From NCBI GenBank assembly GCA_052258065.1, contig JBQQPY010000002.1, positions 1,488,001 to 1,552,000 on the forward strand: DNA of 64,000 nt, in the 5' to 3' direction. The first letter of the stretch is position 1; the number at the start of each line of letters is the position of its first letter. A model generated the notes under the pieces. It was given only the letters and a program-made list of their open reading frames with translations, had not been told where the DNA came from and ran no database searches. This DNA comes from JBQQPY01 sp052258065 (GTDB lineage: Bacteria; Pseudomonadota; Gammaproteobacteria; Enterobacterales; Enterobacteriaceae). This document shows, piece after piece, positions 10,841-21,211 of this stretch. A program made the translations under genes and the position numbers.

Positions 10841-12418
10841 ATGACAGAAAATATCCATAAACACCACATTCTAATTCTAGACTTCGGCTCGCAATACACT
10901 CAGCTGTTGGCCCGCCGGATACGTGAGCTCGGTGTCTATTGCAAACTTTGGGCATGGGATATAGTCGAAGCGCAAATACGTGACTTTAATCCCAGCGGCA
11001 TTATTATTTCCGGCAGTCCAGAAAGTACCACCGAGCTTAACAGCCCGTGCGTGCCGGACTATGTGTTTCAGGCAGGCGTGCCAGTGCTGGGCATCTGCTA
11101 CGGCATGCAAAGCATGGCGATACAGCTCGGCGGTAAAGTACAAGAGTCTTCCCGGCGCGAATTTGGTTATGCGCAGGTAGAAATACTGACCGACTGCTTA
11201 CTAGTGCGCGACATCCAAGACGACATCAGCCCCGGCGGTGCGCCGCTTCTAGATGTCTGGATGAGCCATAGCGACCAAGTCACTGCTATTCCAGCGGACT
11301 TCATTAGCGTTGCCAGAACCGAAACCTGCCCCTTCGCTATTATAGCAAATGAAGAAAAACAGTTTTACGGCGTACAGTTTCATCCCGAAGTCACTCATAC
11401 CCGTCAGGGGCAGCGCATGCTGGAGCGCTTTGTGCTCGATATCTGCCGGTGCCATCCGCTGCGGACACCGGCTAGGATTATCAAAGATGCGGTTGCGCAC
11501 ATTCGCGAGAAGGTCGGCGACGATCAGGTGCTCCTTGGATTATCTGGCGGCGTAGACTCATCGGTGACTGCGATGCTGCTGCATCGGGCCATTGGTAAGC
11601 AATTAATCTGTGTATTCATCGATAACGGCTTACTGCGCGTCAACGAGGCCAGTCAGGTGATGGAAATGTTTAGCGATTATCAGGGCCTGAAAATTATCTA
11701 TGTGCCGGCGGAAGAGCGGTTCCTTTCCGCACTAGCCGGCATCGAAGATCCGGAAACCAAACGAAAAACCATCGGCCGGGTGTTTATAGAAATATTTGAC
11801 GAACAGGCGCTGAACTTCACCGAGGTAAAATGGCTGGCGCAGGGCACTATTTACCCCGACGTTATCGAATCTGCCAGCACCGTTACCGGCAAGGCGCATC
11901 TCATCAAGTCGCATCATAATGTCGGTGGTCTGCCGAAAGAGATGAAAATGGGCTTAGTGGAGCCGCTGAAAGAATTGTTCAAAGACGAAGTGCGCAAGAT
12001 AGGTCTCGAATTAGGCCTGCCGTATGACATGCTTTATCGCCACCCGTTCCCTGGCCCAGGGCTAGGCGTGCGGATTCTAGGTGAGGTACAAAAGGAGCAT
12101 TGCGATCTGCTGCGCCGTGCCGACGCGATCTTTATCGAAGAACTATACAAGGCGAATCTATATAATAAAGTCAGCCAGGCCTTCACGGTTTTTTTGCCTC
12201 TACGTTCTGTCGGCGTAATGGGCGACGGTCGCAAGTACAACAGGGTCATAGCGCTACGCGCGGTGGAAAGCGTCGATTTTATGACAGCTCATTCGGCGCA
12301 TCTACCGCACAAATTTTTGGGGCGCGTTTCCAACCGCATCATCAATGAGATTGACGGCATTTCCCGTGTAGTGTATGACATCTCAAGCAAACCACCAGCG
12401 ACGATCGAGTGGGAATGA
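10841..12418 (+). CDS. guaA: GMP synthase (glutamine-hydrolysing)
   Basis: GuaA aminates XMP to GMP using glutamine and ATP. Its 525 residues equal the E. coli enzyme. The class I amidotransferase triad is intact: Cys86 in GICYGMQ, and His181 and Glu183 in FHPEVTHT. The ATP-pyrophosphatase P-loop SGGVDSS starts at residue 235, and the C-terminal dimerisation domain ends PPATIEWE. The start MTENIHKH is conserved. It is no longer adjacent to guaB, so it needs its own promoter. A TATACT box at 10819-10824 is the only candidate I see, without a good -35, and the ribosome site is weak. Confidence 0.98.
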   Translation: MTENIHKHHILILDFGSQYTQLLARRIRELGVYCKLWAWDIVEAQIRDFNPSGIIISGSPESTTELNSPCVPDYVFQAGVPVLGICYGMQSMAIQLGGKVQESSRREFGYAQVEILTDCLLVRDIQDDISPGGAPLLDVWMSHSDQVTAIPADFISVARTETCPFAIIANEEKQFYGVQFHPEVTHTRQGQRMLERFVLDICRCHPLRTPARIIKDAVAHIREKVGDDQVLLGLSGGVDSSVTAMLLHRAIGKQLICVFIDNGLLRVNEASQVMEMFSDYQGLKIIYVPAEERFLSALAGIEDPETKRKTIGRVFIEIFDEQALNFTEVKWLAQGTIYPDVIESASTVTGKAHLIKSHHNVGGLPKEMKMGLVEPLKELFKDEVRKIGLELGLPYDMLYRHPFPGPGLGVRILGEVQKEHCDLLRRADAIFIEELYKANLYNKVSQAFTVFLPLRSVGVMGDGRKYNRVIALRAVESVDFMTAHSAHLPHKFLGRVSNRIINEIDGISRVVYDISSKPPATIEWE

Positions 12419-12461
12419 TTAACAAGCTTTTATAAAAATTCCTAATTAAGCTTGTTGCTTA

Positions 12462-13440
12462 GCTATAGCACCTTTCATCTATTCCGCTTTATATCCGGCT
12501 GGGACAAAAATTATAACAATCTCTATCAGAAATTAACTCGATAGTTTAAGCGATTGCATTCTATAGCGAATCAACGACGCTTACTGCAGCTTTTTGAGCA
12601 GTGATTTCAGCCGGAAGACTCCATCTCGATAAGACTGGAATCCGATAAGTAAAAGGGAAAGATATTGCATCTTTAGCCTTAATAGCTTTTCGTACACCAT
12701 CACTCTTATGTATAGAGCTACATTATCCACTATCACGACATTCTCTATTATCAACTTAGGAATAAGCGCCTGTTCTATATAAGCAAGAAAAGTCTGTTCG
12801 CTTATTGCCGATAGTTGCACCCAATCCAGATAGACGGATGCCAGAAGTGAGTGTCGTTATTTTCTAATGAGCGCATCAGGCATTCGTCTAGCATGGTTAA
12901 CCCCGTCTGCTGCGGCGCTTTGACCTACTAATATTTATCGTTTTTGCCGTTTCATCAACAAAAATAAGCTTTTCTGGTAAAATGTGACATTTCTTCAGAT
13001 CATAATTTTTCGCATGAACTGCATTATCGCATCACTGTTCAGTGGGATATCACATGGCGGCAAAAGCACAATAGAGTTAAAGAACGCGCTTGAATACTGA
13101 AAGTGCTTTTAGGGAATCTTATATCCAAATAAGATTAAGCTATAAGAGTGATCAATAAGTGTCAGGATAAAATCAGAAAACGCATCAATTTTTAATCTAC
13201 CATTCGGGTTTCCTCTAGATTTAAAGCCGTAACTATTGTTTTTTACGAAATTGCTTATCAGTTCTTATTTTATATCTATACGTGGCTGCACGCGCAGAGC
13301 TACCTGTCTTCATTAATTTGATTATTCTCGATCTTAAGCTATTATTTTAAAAGGTGTGACTTAGCACTCAAAGAGAAATTAGTCACAGCATATAGATAAA
13401 TCGCTATTTAATTAACTAAAATAGATAAAAAGTGCTCTAG
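12462..13440 (-). mobile_element. IS630-type (group A) element, decayed
   Basis: Left end GCACCTTTCATCTATTCCGC, right end AAATAGATAAAAAGTGCTCT: imperfect inverted repeats. The minus strand holds the C-terminal transposase (12581-12820), including EQTFLAYIEQALIPKLIIEN, VVIVDN and RLKSLLKK with a degraded YSPDLNPIE. The N-terminal two thirds are riddled with stops. Confidence 0.75.
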
Positions 13441-13720
13441 TCTTCACAGACCGTATAGCATTGTGCGTATTTTGAATCCCACTATCAATCAGCGCGGCAT
13501 TAGTTCTCCAATTCATAGCGTTTATAAAATCGAGATTTAAATTCAGCCAGATAATGAGACGCATCTTGACTGCGAATTTCATGGTAAGTATCCGTTATAG
13601 CATTTTTAACATTCACCAATAGAGCGCTTATATGCTTGCCTATTTTAAGGTAGCTCAAGCTTAGCTGTGCAAAATACATAATCAGAGCAAATATGATGAA
13701 GCATGTAAGATCTAAAAACT
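13441..13720 (+). repeat. R1 repeat, plus orientation
   Basis: R1 copy directly abutting the IS630-type right end (CCGTATAGCATTGTG, ATAATGAGACGCATCTT, TTTCATGGTAAGTATCCG, ATTCACCAATAGAG). The following bases to about 14090 are AT-rich with no gene recognised. Confidence 0.5.
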
Positions 13721-14094
13721 CGCGCTCTGCGTTTAGAAAACTAAACTTTTTAAAAAGTAAATAATTTATTTATTTTTCTCTACTTTTAGGTGCAGAATGA
13801 TAGATGATAAATACACCATTATGCCAAAGTGATGCACAGCACAGGAGTGCTTATAAAAGCACGATGAAGCTCTTACGCTGATATGTGAGCAAATATACTC
13901 TAGGCTCGCATAGTTCTAGAGACCTCGGCAACGCAGCGCTCTGCTTAGCATTTTTACGATGCGGAGGGGCGTATAAATTCGCTTATAATCATTTGTTGCA
14001 GTGCCTTATGGTTTTAAAATATGCAAGACTGTTTTTTAATTTTCTCATAAAAGAATAGTGATTTAATTAGAACACTAAATCAGCCTTAAACTAG

Positions 14095-14720
14095 CAATGA
14101 CAGCATGAAGGAAAAGTCACCAAAACCAAAAAAAGTGCTTAAAAGCTATGAGCTTGGTTACCTGCATGTTGATATAAAATATCTCCCATAAATGTTAAAT
14201 AAAACCGCACAACATTATCCTTTCGTAGATATTCAGCGACTTGATAGGTTTTTATCCGTCTCCACAAAACTAATACCGCGGCCAATGGCCGGATATTTCT
14301 TGCATGTTCTTACTAGATCATGTTTATGCGTATTCATTGGGACACTTACCGACAATGATAAAAAATTTATAGATCGTCTTTTTAACCTTCGAAAACTTCA
14401 GCCACCGGAAAATACGACTTCGACTGCTTAAGAGCATGATACAGAATCATGTCTTGCCTACTTGATGCATCTATAAGAAATAGTAGAATCAAACAATTTA
14501 ATAGGGGTATCATAGATGTGCTGAAAAGATACTATCTTATTATGTTGAAAAACGTAAGGTAAAATCATACCGACATTTCTAGCTTTATAATCAAGCATTG
14601 TCTCAATCAGTATTGGATACTAAATCTTTATTGCAGTATATGAGATATCAGTAAAAAATTAAACCTAAAATTATTAAATTAATACCCATTCTCGAAAATG
14701 ATAGCAAGATGCTTACTAAA
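14095..14720 (+). mobile_element. IS481-type transposase remnant
   Basis: Traces of an IS481 transposase in order: a tyrosine-rich ...LHVD-like block near 14165, then FIGTLTDNDKKFIDRLFNLRK at 14330-14395 (family form TDNGKEF, holding the second catalytic Asp), and the common 3' segment to about 14720. The start of the element is missing or unrecognisable. Confidence 0.65.
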
Positions 14721-14739
14721 AAACATAGTTAAGCAGAAA

Positions 14740-15722
14740 ACATCATGATGATTAGACTCCGCAGACAGATAACTATAACCCCCAAAATCAGAGCCGCTCT
14801 TCAGGTAACTAACAAGCAAACATCTATTTTAGTTAAGCGTTATAGAATTTCTGAACTGACCGCTTCTAAATATAAAAATGGTCTTTAAAATCATATCCAT
14901 CTTTCCCGTTTTTAGACGACACCATCGCTTGCTCTGAAAACAGTATTCGTTTCCCTGAGGAAGACGCCCGTACGGAACGACTTGTTAGCTGTCGTACGCG
15001 AATTCTTGAGCCCGCGCCATATCTCGGTCTTGTCTCGATCGTTATTTATGCAGGCATAGATACAAGCCTTTGCGTGACATGGAGAAGAGAGCACTAAAAA
15101 TCAAAGTGCAAAGCATTTAACAGCCATTAGGCTCGTTATCTACATGTTAATTTGAAATATCTTTCATAAATGCCAAATAAAACTTTATAATGTTACCTGT
15201 TACTAGGTGTGTCGTCTTTTCCTGGCTGTAGATTAAGCGACTCGATGGGCGTTATCTATCTCTACAAAGCAAAAACTCCGGCTAATGCACAATTTTTTGC
15301 GTGATCTTAATGAAGAATGTCTTATAGCTATTTATCGGATATGACAATTGCAAAAAATTTATAGATTGTCTTTTTAGACTGTGAATCACTGAGGCATCCG
15401 AAAGCATGCATCCAAGCAGCTCATGTGCAACGCGTGCTATAAAACACTATAATACACAATAATATTTTATCATAACTAATTGTATTATAAAGTTATTTAA
15501 TGAGCATATAGAAGATATGCTACAAAGTCACTATTTTCATTTTGATGAATAGCTTGTGATCACACTGCATCAATACTATCCGACTTTACAGTCAGGAATT
15601 GACTCAATCGCATTGGCTAGCAAAATTCTGTTGCTATCTATTGTGTGATTGTAAATTACACAATAGATCATTTAAAAAAATCATTCAACCTCCTGAAAGG
15701 GAGCAAATAGTTTATATAAAAC
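14740..15722 (+). mobile_element. IS481-type element, near full length but decayed
   Basis: About 980 bp, the usual size of an IS481 element. Traces run from an N-terminal helix-turn-helix part (14760-14880), through a middle block near 14930-15120 that resembles family SRSGLDRCLRRHG and KAFK segments, a DNGKEFID-like block near 15340, and the shared 3' end (15480-15722). A few hundred bases near 15420 look collapsed. It ends about 195 bases before nadE, same direction. Confidence 0.6.
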
Positions 15723-15916
15723 ATAATATATGTCTATAGATAATATATCTTGCATTTTATTTTGTCATAAACGGTTTATTTTTTCTGCTTATTTTTCTTC
15801 CTCTCTAGCCGCCAAATGGATAATAGTATCACTGACGAGAAATACTTTCTCTTCTAAGCGTTAAGTTTTACACTTTTATGATTACTTTCATCATGACGTT
15901 TTAGGAGACAAATTTA

Positions 15917-16735
15917 ATGACATTACAGCAAACGATCATAGCGGCGCTAGGCGTAAAACCCATGATTGACGCGGCGGCCGAATTTCGGGTCAGCGTAAAT
16001 TTCCTTAAAACCTACCTAAAAAAACATACCTTCATACGCACGCTAGTGCTCGGCATCAGCGGCGGCCAGGATTCTACGTTGACTGGAAAAGTTTGCCAGC
16101 AGGCCATCAGGGAGCTCCGTCAGGAAACCCGAATAGCCAAGTATCGATTTATCGCTGTCCGCCTGCCCTACGGCGAGCAGCAAGATGAAGCGGATTGCCA
16201 GGATGTAATCACATTTATTCAGCCCGATCAGGTAGTCACTGTTAATATTAAAAACGCTATTCAGGCCAGCGAAGCGACCTTGCGCGAGGCAGGCATCGAA
16301 TTGAGTGATTACATTAAAGGCAATGAAAAAGCGCGTGAACGCATGAAAGCTCAATACAGCATCGCCGGCATGACGGCGGGACTAGTGGTAGGCACTGATC
16401 ACGCAGCGGAAGCCGTAACCGGATTTTTTACCAAATACGGCGACGGCGCTAGCGATATCAACCCTATCTTTCGGCTAAATAAACGGCAGGGCCGAGCAAT
16501 ATTGCAGCACCTCGGATGTTCCGAGCATCTTTATCTCAAAACACCGACCGCAGACTTGGAAGAAGATCATCCTGCATTACCTGACGAAACCGTGCTCGGG
16601 GTCACCTACGAAATGATCGATGATTACTTAGAGGGCAAAACTATTGATGCTGCTGCGGCGCGTATAATTGAAAACTGGTATCAGCGTACCGAGCATAAGC
16701 GTCATCCGCCGGTGACTATATTTGACGACCTTTAG
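15917..16735 (+). CDS. nadE: NAD+ synthetase, ammonia-dependent
   Basis: NadE amidates nicotinic acid adenine dinucleotide to NAD+ with ATP and ammonia. It has 272 residues (E. coli 275). The ATP-pyrophosphatase P-loop SGGQDS is at residues 48-53. The second conserved region VVGTDHAAEAVTGFFTKYGD carries substrate-binding residues, and the C-terminal KRHPP segment is intact. An AGGAG ribosome site at 15903-15907 supports the ATG. It is a solitary gene with no lesion. Confidence 0.97.
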   Translation: MTLQQTIIAALGVKPMIDAAAEFRVSVNFLKTYLKKHTFIRTLVLGISGGQDSTLTGKVCQQAIRELRQETRIAKYRFIAVRLPYGEQQDEADCQDVITFIQPDQVVTVNIKNAIQASEATLREAGIELSDYIKGNEKARERMKAQYSIAGMTAGLVVGTDHAAEAVTGFFTKYGDGASDINPIFRLNKRQGRAILQHLGCSEHLYLKTPTADLEEDHPALPDETVLGVTYEMIDDYLEGKTIDAAAARIIENWYQRTEHKRHPPVTIFDDL

Positions 16736-17457
16736 CAACAATCTTTTCAGCAGCTGCGATCAGCGCATGCCCGAAAATCTTCACAAGCTTTATGCCAGCG
16801 TGTTAAAACCGTCTCTCCATTACCGGTGCAGGAAACTGATGGGCACAACGTCTAGCGGTGAAGATGTCTAGCCTCCCCTGGTCATAGCCGAGCAGAATCA
16901 TATCGGTAATAACGAAACAGATCTTGATTTGCAACATGCTGTAAGGGCGAAGCCCTTGAGCGCATAACGTCTAGTGCAATATCTCTCTAGAGGGCCCTAT
17001 GACTACATGATGATCAACAGATAATGCTCGCATAGCTAATCAGGCTTACCGGCGCTGCTACCGTCAATAACGGGCGGGACCAGAATCAGGGATTAATCAA
17101 GCGTAAATACTAAAGCATTTTCATCTATTTTAATCTATATCTTTCTTCGAAAGAATTATCATAATCTTTATCTCAATGAATAGCTGGGATGAAAGTGAAA
17201 TCAAACGATACTAGCAACTTTATCAAAAGTGCGTCAGAAGCAAACATCATACGTTTAGCTTATACTAAAATCATTTATACTATTATGGGGTCCAACAAAC
17301 AGTATTGGCGACGTTAGAACAACTAGCTTAATGTCTGGTAGCCCAACATCATGCCTGTGCTGGCACGTCGGCGGCAGGGCAAGCCGTTGCCGGCAGACAC
17401 TAAGCTAGTGATACGTTATCAGAATATGCTTTGCTCGGATCTGTTAGATAAGAATCG
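16736..17457. other. nadE downstream region, former coding sequence not identified
   Basis: 16740-17100 is more GC-rich and codon-like than the surrounding debris but is broken by stops in all frames. On the minus strand one stretch reads LQIKICFVITDMILLGYDQG and continues for about 60 codons with stops. I do not recognise it. A block at 17106-17180 resembles the end of a group A IS630-type element. 17340-17440 is another GC-rich scrap (MPVLARRRQGKPLPADTKL in frame) that I cannot place. Confidence 0.3.
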
Positions 17458-18521
17458 GACTCTAGAATACTTTTGTTCTATTCCGGTTTATATCCTGCTA
17501 AAATTGTCGAAATATTTATGAAACATTAACTCAATGGCTTAAGCAATCGTATTCCACATCGAATTAACGGTTCTTGCTGCAGCTTTTCTGAGCGGTGATT
17601 TCAGACTAAGAAACGCCATCTCGATAGGATGTAAATCTAGTGAATAAGGCAGCAGATAAAAGAAAAATTGCATTTTAAACCTCAATAGGCTCTTGTACAT
17701 GATCAACTTTATGAATGCCAAAATTATCCATTATTAAGAATAAGTACTTGTTCTACATAAGAAAGAAAAGCATGTCCGTGCATTTCGAGTAGCATGGTTA
17801 TACTTAATCTAGATAAACGCATGCCAGCAGTAAGTATCGTCGTTTTCCAGTCACGTATGGCATATCAAGCCCAGCATCGTCAAACTCGCTTGCTAGGGCT
17901 TTTTACCTACTAATATTTATCGTTGTTACTGTTTCATTAAAAAAACAAGCCTCTCTAGTAAAAATGTGATATTTTTGGAAGGAAATTTGTTGTTATAATA
18001 TGATAGTGAAAGTACAGTAAAATACTAAGGATCCCTTGAATACTGCAAGTGCTTTTCAGAGAAGCTTCTATTTTAGGCAAGGTTAGATTACGAGACTCTT
18101 CAACAAGCGTCAGGATAAAATCAGAACGCCGATCGTGACTTAGATTTTTTAATACTTGCGTCTATTTATATAAATAAGAAAAATATTTTCTTGCTGCAGT
18201 TATCTGTAAAAAATGAAAATTTCACAGTATCACGAAAAAGAATAAATATGTCATCTGCTTTCTTATCAAGAAATTTGAATCACGACTAGAATACGCATTA
18301 ATTTTTGATTGGCGATTCGGGTTTTCTTTAGATTTAAACCTTTGGCTTTCAGCGCTTCTCAACCGCTGCACGTGCAGAGCCACGCATCTTAATCAATCCT
18401 ACTTTTTGATATCTTAAGCGCTGACTATAAGATTGTGTAATTTATACCTCAGAGAAAAATTAGGAACAGTATACAGCTTAATGACTCTTTAATAAACCGG
18501 AATAAATAAAAAGCAATCTAG
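17458..18521 (-). mobile_element. IS630-type (group A) element, decayed
   Basis: Ends ACTTTTGTTCTATTCCGG (left) and CCGGAATAAATAAAAAGCAA (right) form imperfect inverted repeats. The C-terminal transposase is the best preserved of the group A copies: YSLDLHPIEMAFLSLKSPLR followed by KAAARTVNSMWNTIA (17539-17721), matching the usual YSPDLNPIEMAFSKLK region. The rest is broken. Confidence 0.8.
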
Positions 18522-19319
18522 CCAGAATTGCACCTCGATTATGCATAGGCTCTCAGAAGCTTCATAGCACATTTAAAAGTACTTTTCGCGCCTCGCATGC
18601 CCCCAGTATAATGGCTTATCTATAACCACTGATTTAAACAAAAAACTATTTTACTTAGCAGTAAAAATTACTTACAATTAAATGTAACAATTAAATATGA
18701 TTCAGTGTGGCCATGCAAAATGCAGTCATATACCCGTTTACTTGGTTTACGACTTAAGACTGACTTAAGTTTTTCTGCGAAAGCAGAATTCGTGATCCGA
18801 TCGATCTTACGGACACTTTTTTAAATCTCGATTAATGTCTCGCCATTCGTTAGCTTTACACTTTTTAGTTGATAATTCAATAATATTAAAATATATTAAG
18901 AAATTTATATGCGGTATGCTTACTCTTGGTGACCAATGCTTTCAGTTGTGTTCTTTTTTCTAATGTTAGAATAATAATGTATTCCCCATTCCTCTATTTT
19001 TAGAAATCTCCTTAATTTTGGCCAAAGATACTACTACCGTCACTTTTACGTGTTAAGACACTAGTTGAGCAACATGCGTAATTAGGTAATTAAATAATTA
19101 CTATCGCTTATTTATCAAAAAATAATCATTATAGCTTGACGAAAAACCTTTAAATCAAGAAAAAACGAACTAAAATATGATGAAACATATAAGATTTTAC
19201 GTTCTGATTTCATAAAAAAGTCTAATTGTCTATATATAAAATATAAATAATTTATTTATTGTTTCTTGATTTTAATCAGGGAAGAATGACGGTTTAAGCT
19301 ACGAAGTTAAAAGATATCG
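18522..19319. other. AT-rich gap without recognisable gene
   Basis: No coding feature is supported. A few phrases (GAGCAACATGCGTAATTAGG near 19070, GATGAAACATATAAG near 19180) resemble R1 edges, so this is probably degraded repeat. Confidence 0.3.
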
Positions 19320-19920
19320 CTCAATCCAATATTGCTTCTGTTGCAAGTAAAATCATTAATATGCGTTAAGGGAAAGCAGAAAAGGTAGCTGTGACAGCTA
19401 TAAAAAGAGAATGGCACCTGATTTTGCCCTAAAATCATTATTCATTGCAAAAAAATCTGCTTATCTCGCATTCATGAAAACATTATTCTTTGCAGCCAGA
19501 AGGGAATAGAAACAGATTGACAAGGCGCTGTCTACGGAAAATTTATCAACTTAAAAATAAGCGAATGCATTAGATAAAACCATATGAAATAAAAGGTCTT
19601 GTAGATTCATCCTCTAAGCCACCTCAATCTACCGTTCTGTTCGCTTTAGCTAAATGATTGTGACGCTTTAACATTATTAATCTGCAGTGACAGCAGATAA
19701 GCATGCAAGAGTGCGCTAAATTGATCGACTCTCAAATAAGTAAAACCACTGTAGTAGCCTGGAATAATGCAGCCTGTCAAGTGCTACAGAACTAAATTTT
19801 TCATCATCATTCCAGAGGGTTTGTTTATACTAAAGTTGGTTTAGTCTAGTGTTTCTTGGTCTGTTTTAAAGACGATGAAAATTAAGAGTTAATCAAGATC
19901 GTGCGTAGATATGATTATCT
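19320..19920 (+). pseudogene. phage tyrosine integrase remnant, first copy
   Basis: Fragments in several frames parallel the copy at 25540-26240: FFAARREWKQIDKALS, a block ending with SAVTADKH, VVAWNNAACQVLQ and RGFVYTK. In intact phage integrases these correspond to the core-binding domain and the ...VPLNDEAVxVL / VFxYxG region of the catalytic domain. The catalytic Arg/His/Tyr part is not readable. It is followed after about 100 bases by a duplicate of the tRNA-Lys 3' end. Confidence 0.6.
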
Positions 19921-20020
19921 GACCCCCATCCTCTTGCATATTTATAGTACCCTTAGAATTACATCTAAATTCATCTTACTACTTAAAAACGCAAGGCACT
20001 CATAATATATAAATTATTGA

Positions 20021-20071
20021 TTTAAAATATTGGTCGTGCAGGATTGCAGCCTACGACTAATTAATTAAAAA
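20021..20071. other. duplicated tRNA-Lys 3' end: probable phage attachment site
   Basis: The segment TTTAAAATATTGGTCGTGCA, continuing GGATTGCAGCCTACGAC and TAATTAATTAAAA, aligns with the last ~48 bases of tRNA-Lys plus flank at 26324-26375 (TGGTGGGTCGTGCAGGATTC and onward) with few mismatches. It lacks the 5' half of a tRNA. This is the pattern left when a phage integrates into a tRNA 3' end. Confidence 0.65.
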
Positions 20072-20319
20072 TTTTAGATTCCTCTTTTAATGCAGTGAAT
20101 CATTATATTCTATCGCACTTACACATCCGAAAATGAAAAAACATGCAAAAGCTAAAAACCCTATTCAAACCTTTAGGTATCGTAAATATATACACGCTAT
20201 TTAATATATTTGTTTAAAAATCTTATGCACTAGACCTATAATCTCTATACCCTTTATGCCTAGCATTCAAAACAGTAAAGTGACGTATTGCTGATTAAAG
20301 TAGGTGTAAATATCTCCAT

Positions 20320-21211
20320 ATCTTCACTGTCTGAACATGATTCACGGCTCAAAAAGTTTCTTGACGATATTGCTGTAACCAGAGGCTTTTTAGAAATACA
20401 TTTTTGTTTCATCTTTGATCAGCGTAACGATTGAGGGATTCTTACGATAGAAACAGGCAGCTTTATTAAACACTATTTTGCATCGAATGTTTAGATATGC
20501 TCTACTCTGTACAGATGAAAGCAGAGAGAGACTATATCCACACATTGTTCAGGCACGAGAGTGGGCCTGAGAAAAGCGTAGCGTTTAATGCATCGTAGAA
20601 TAGCAGCGATACAGCCGCACATCGAACAAGGCAATGACTCTTTGCCCGTAGTTTTACTAATTATATTCTATCACAGCACCACATTACCTCATCTGCACAT
20701 CACCCAATAGCTCGATTGCTTTGCTAACCCCAAATTGAGAGAATCAGTCTATAGGCAATCTTTCCGCTGGTTGTTTATATTACCACGATATTAGATAGAA
20801 AAATCCTGACGCATTGCCGAGTGAGACTCTTGCGCTTGATAGAAAAAGCATGCTCGAACTCGAGACATATCGGCACTTTCCGCAGAATTAGCTAATCTAA
20901 TAAAAAGTAGTATTACTACAAAGAATAATATAAGATTTTATTATATTATATATCTGAAGTAGAGCATATCATTGACGGCAAGGGATGCATAGGCACGCTT
21001 GCCGGGAAAGCTAGGAAGATTTTATGACATTACAGAAGAGCTTCAGGCTAAAGGCGAAAAGAAAGGCTGCCAGCTAGGCCGACAGAATCAGATTACAGCA
21101 GCTACTCTTCAACTGGCACACAGCTTCTATCTAATAGAAGTAACGCAAAAAAATATTAAACTCCATACTAACCTTTCAGAATGTGAACTAGATGAACCAT
21201 TCTGGTGCTAA
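20320..21211 (+). pseudogene. Rpn/YhgA-like nuclease-transposase remnant
   Basis: Broken frames reconstruct a PD-(D/E)XK protein of the Rpn (recombination-promoting nuclease, PF04754) family. It starts with HDSRLKKFLDDIAVTRGFLE, then ETGSFIKHYFASNV, RLMHRRIAAIQPHIEQGNDS, LPVVLLIIFYHS (family form LPLVIPLLFYHG), LDCFANPKLRESVY, and the typical charged C-terminus AKGEKKGCQLGRQNQ in the ORF at 20999-21211. At least six lesions. It lies inside the presumed prophage interval. Confidence 0.7.
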
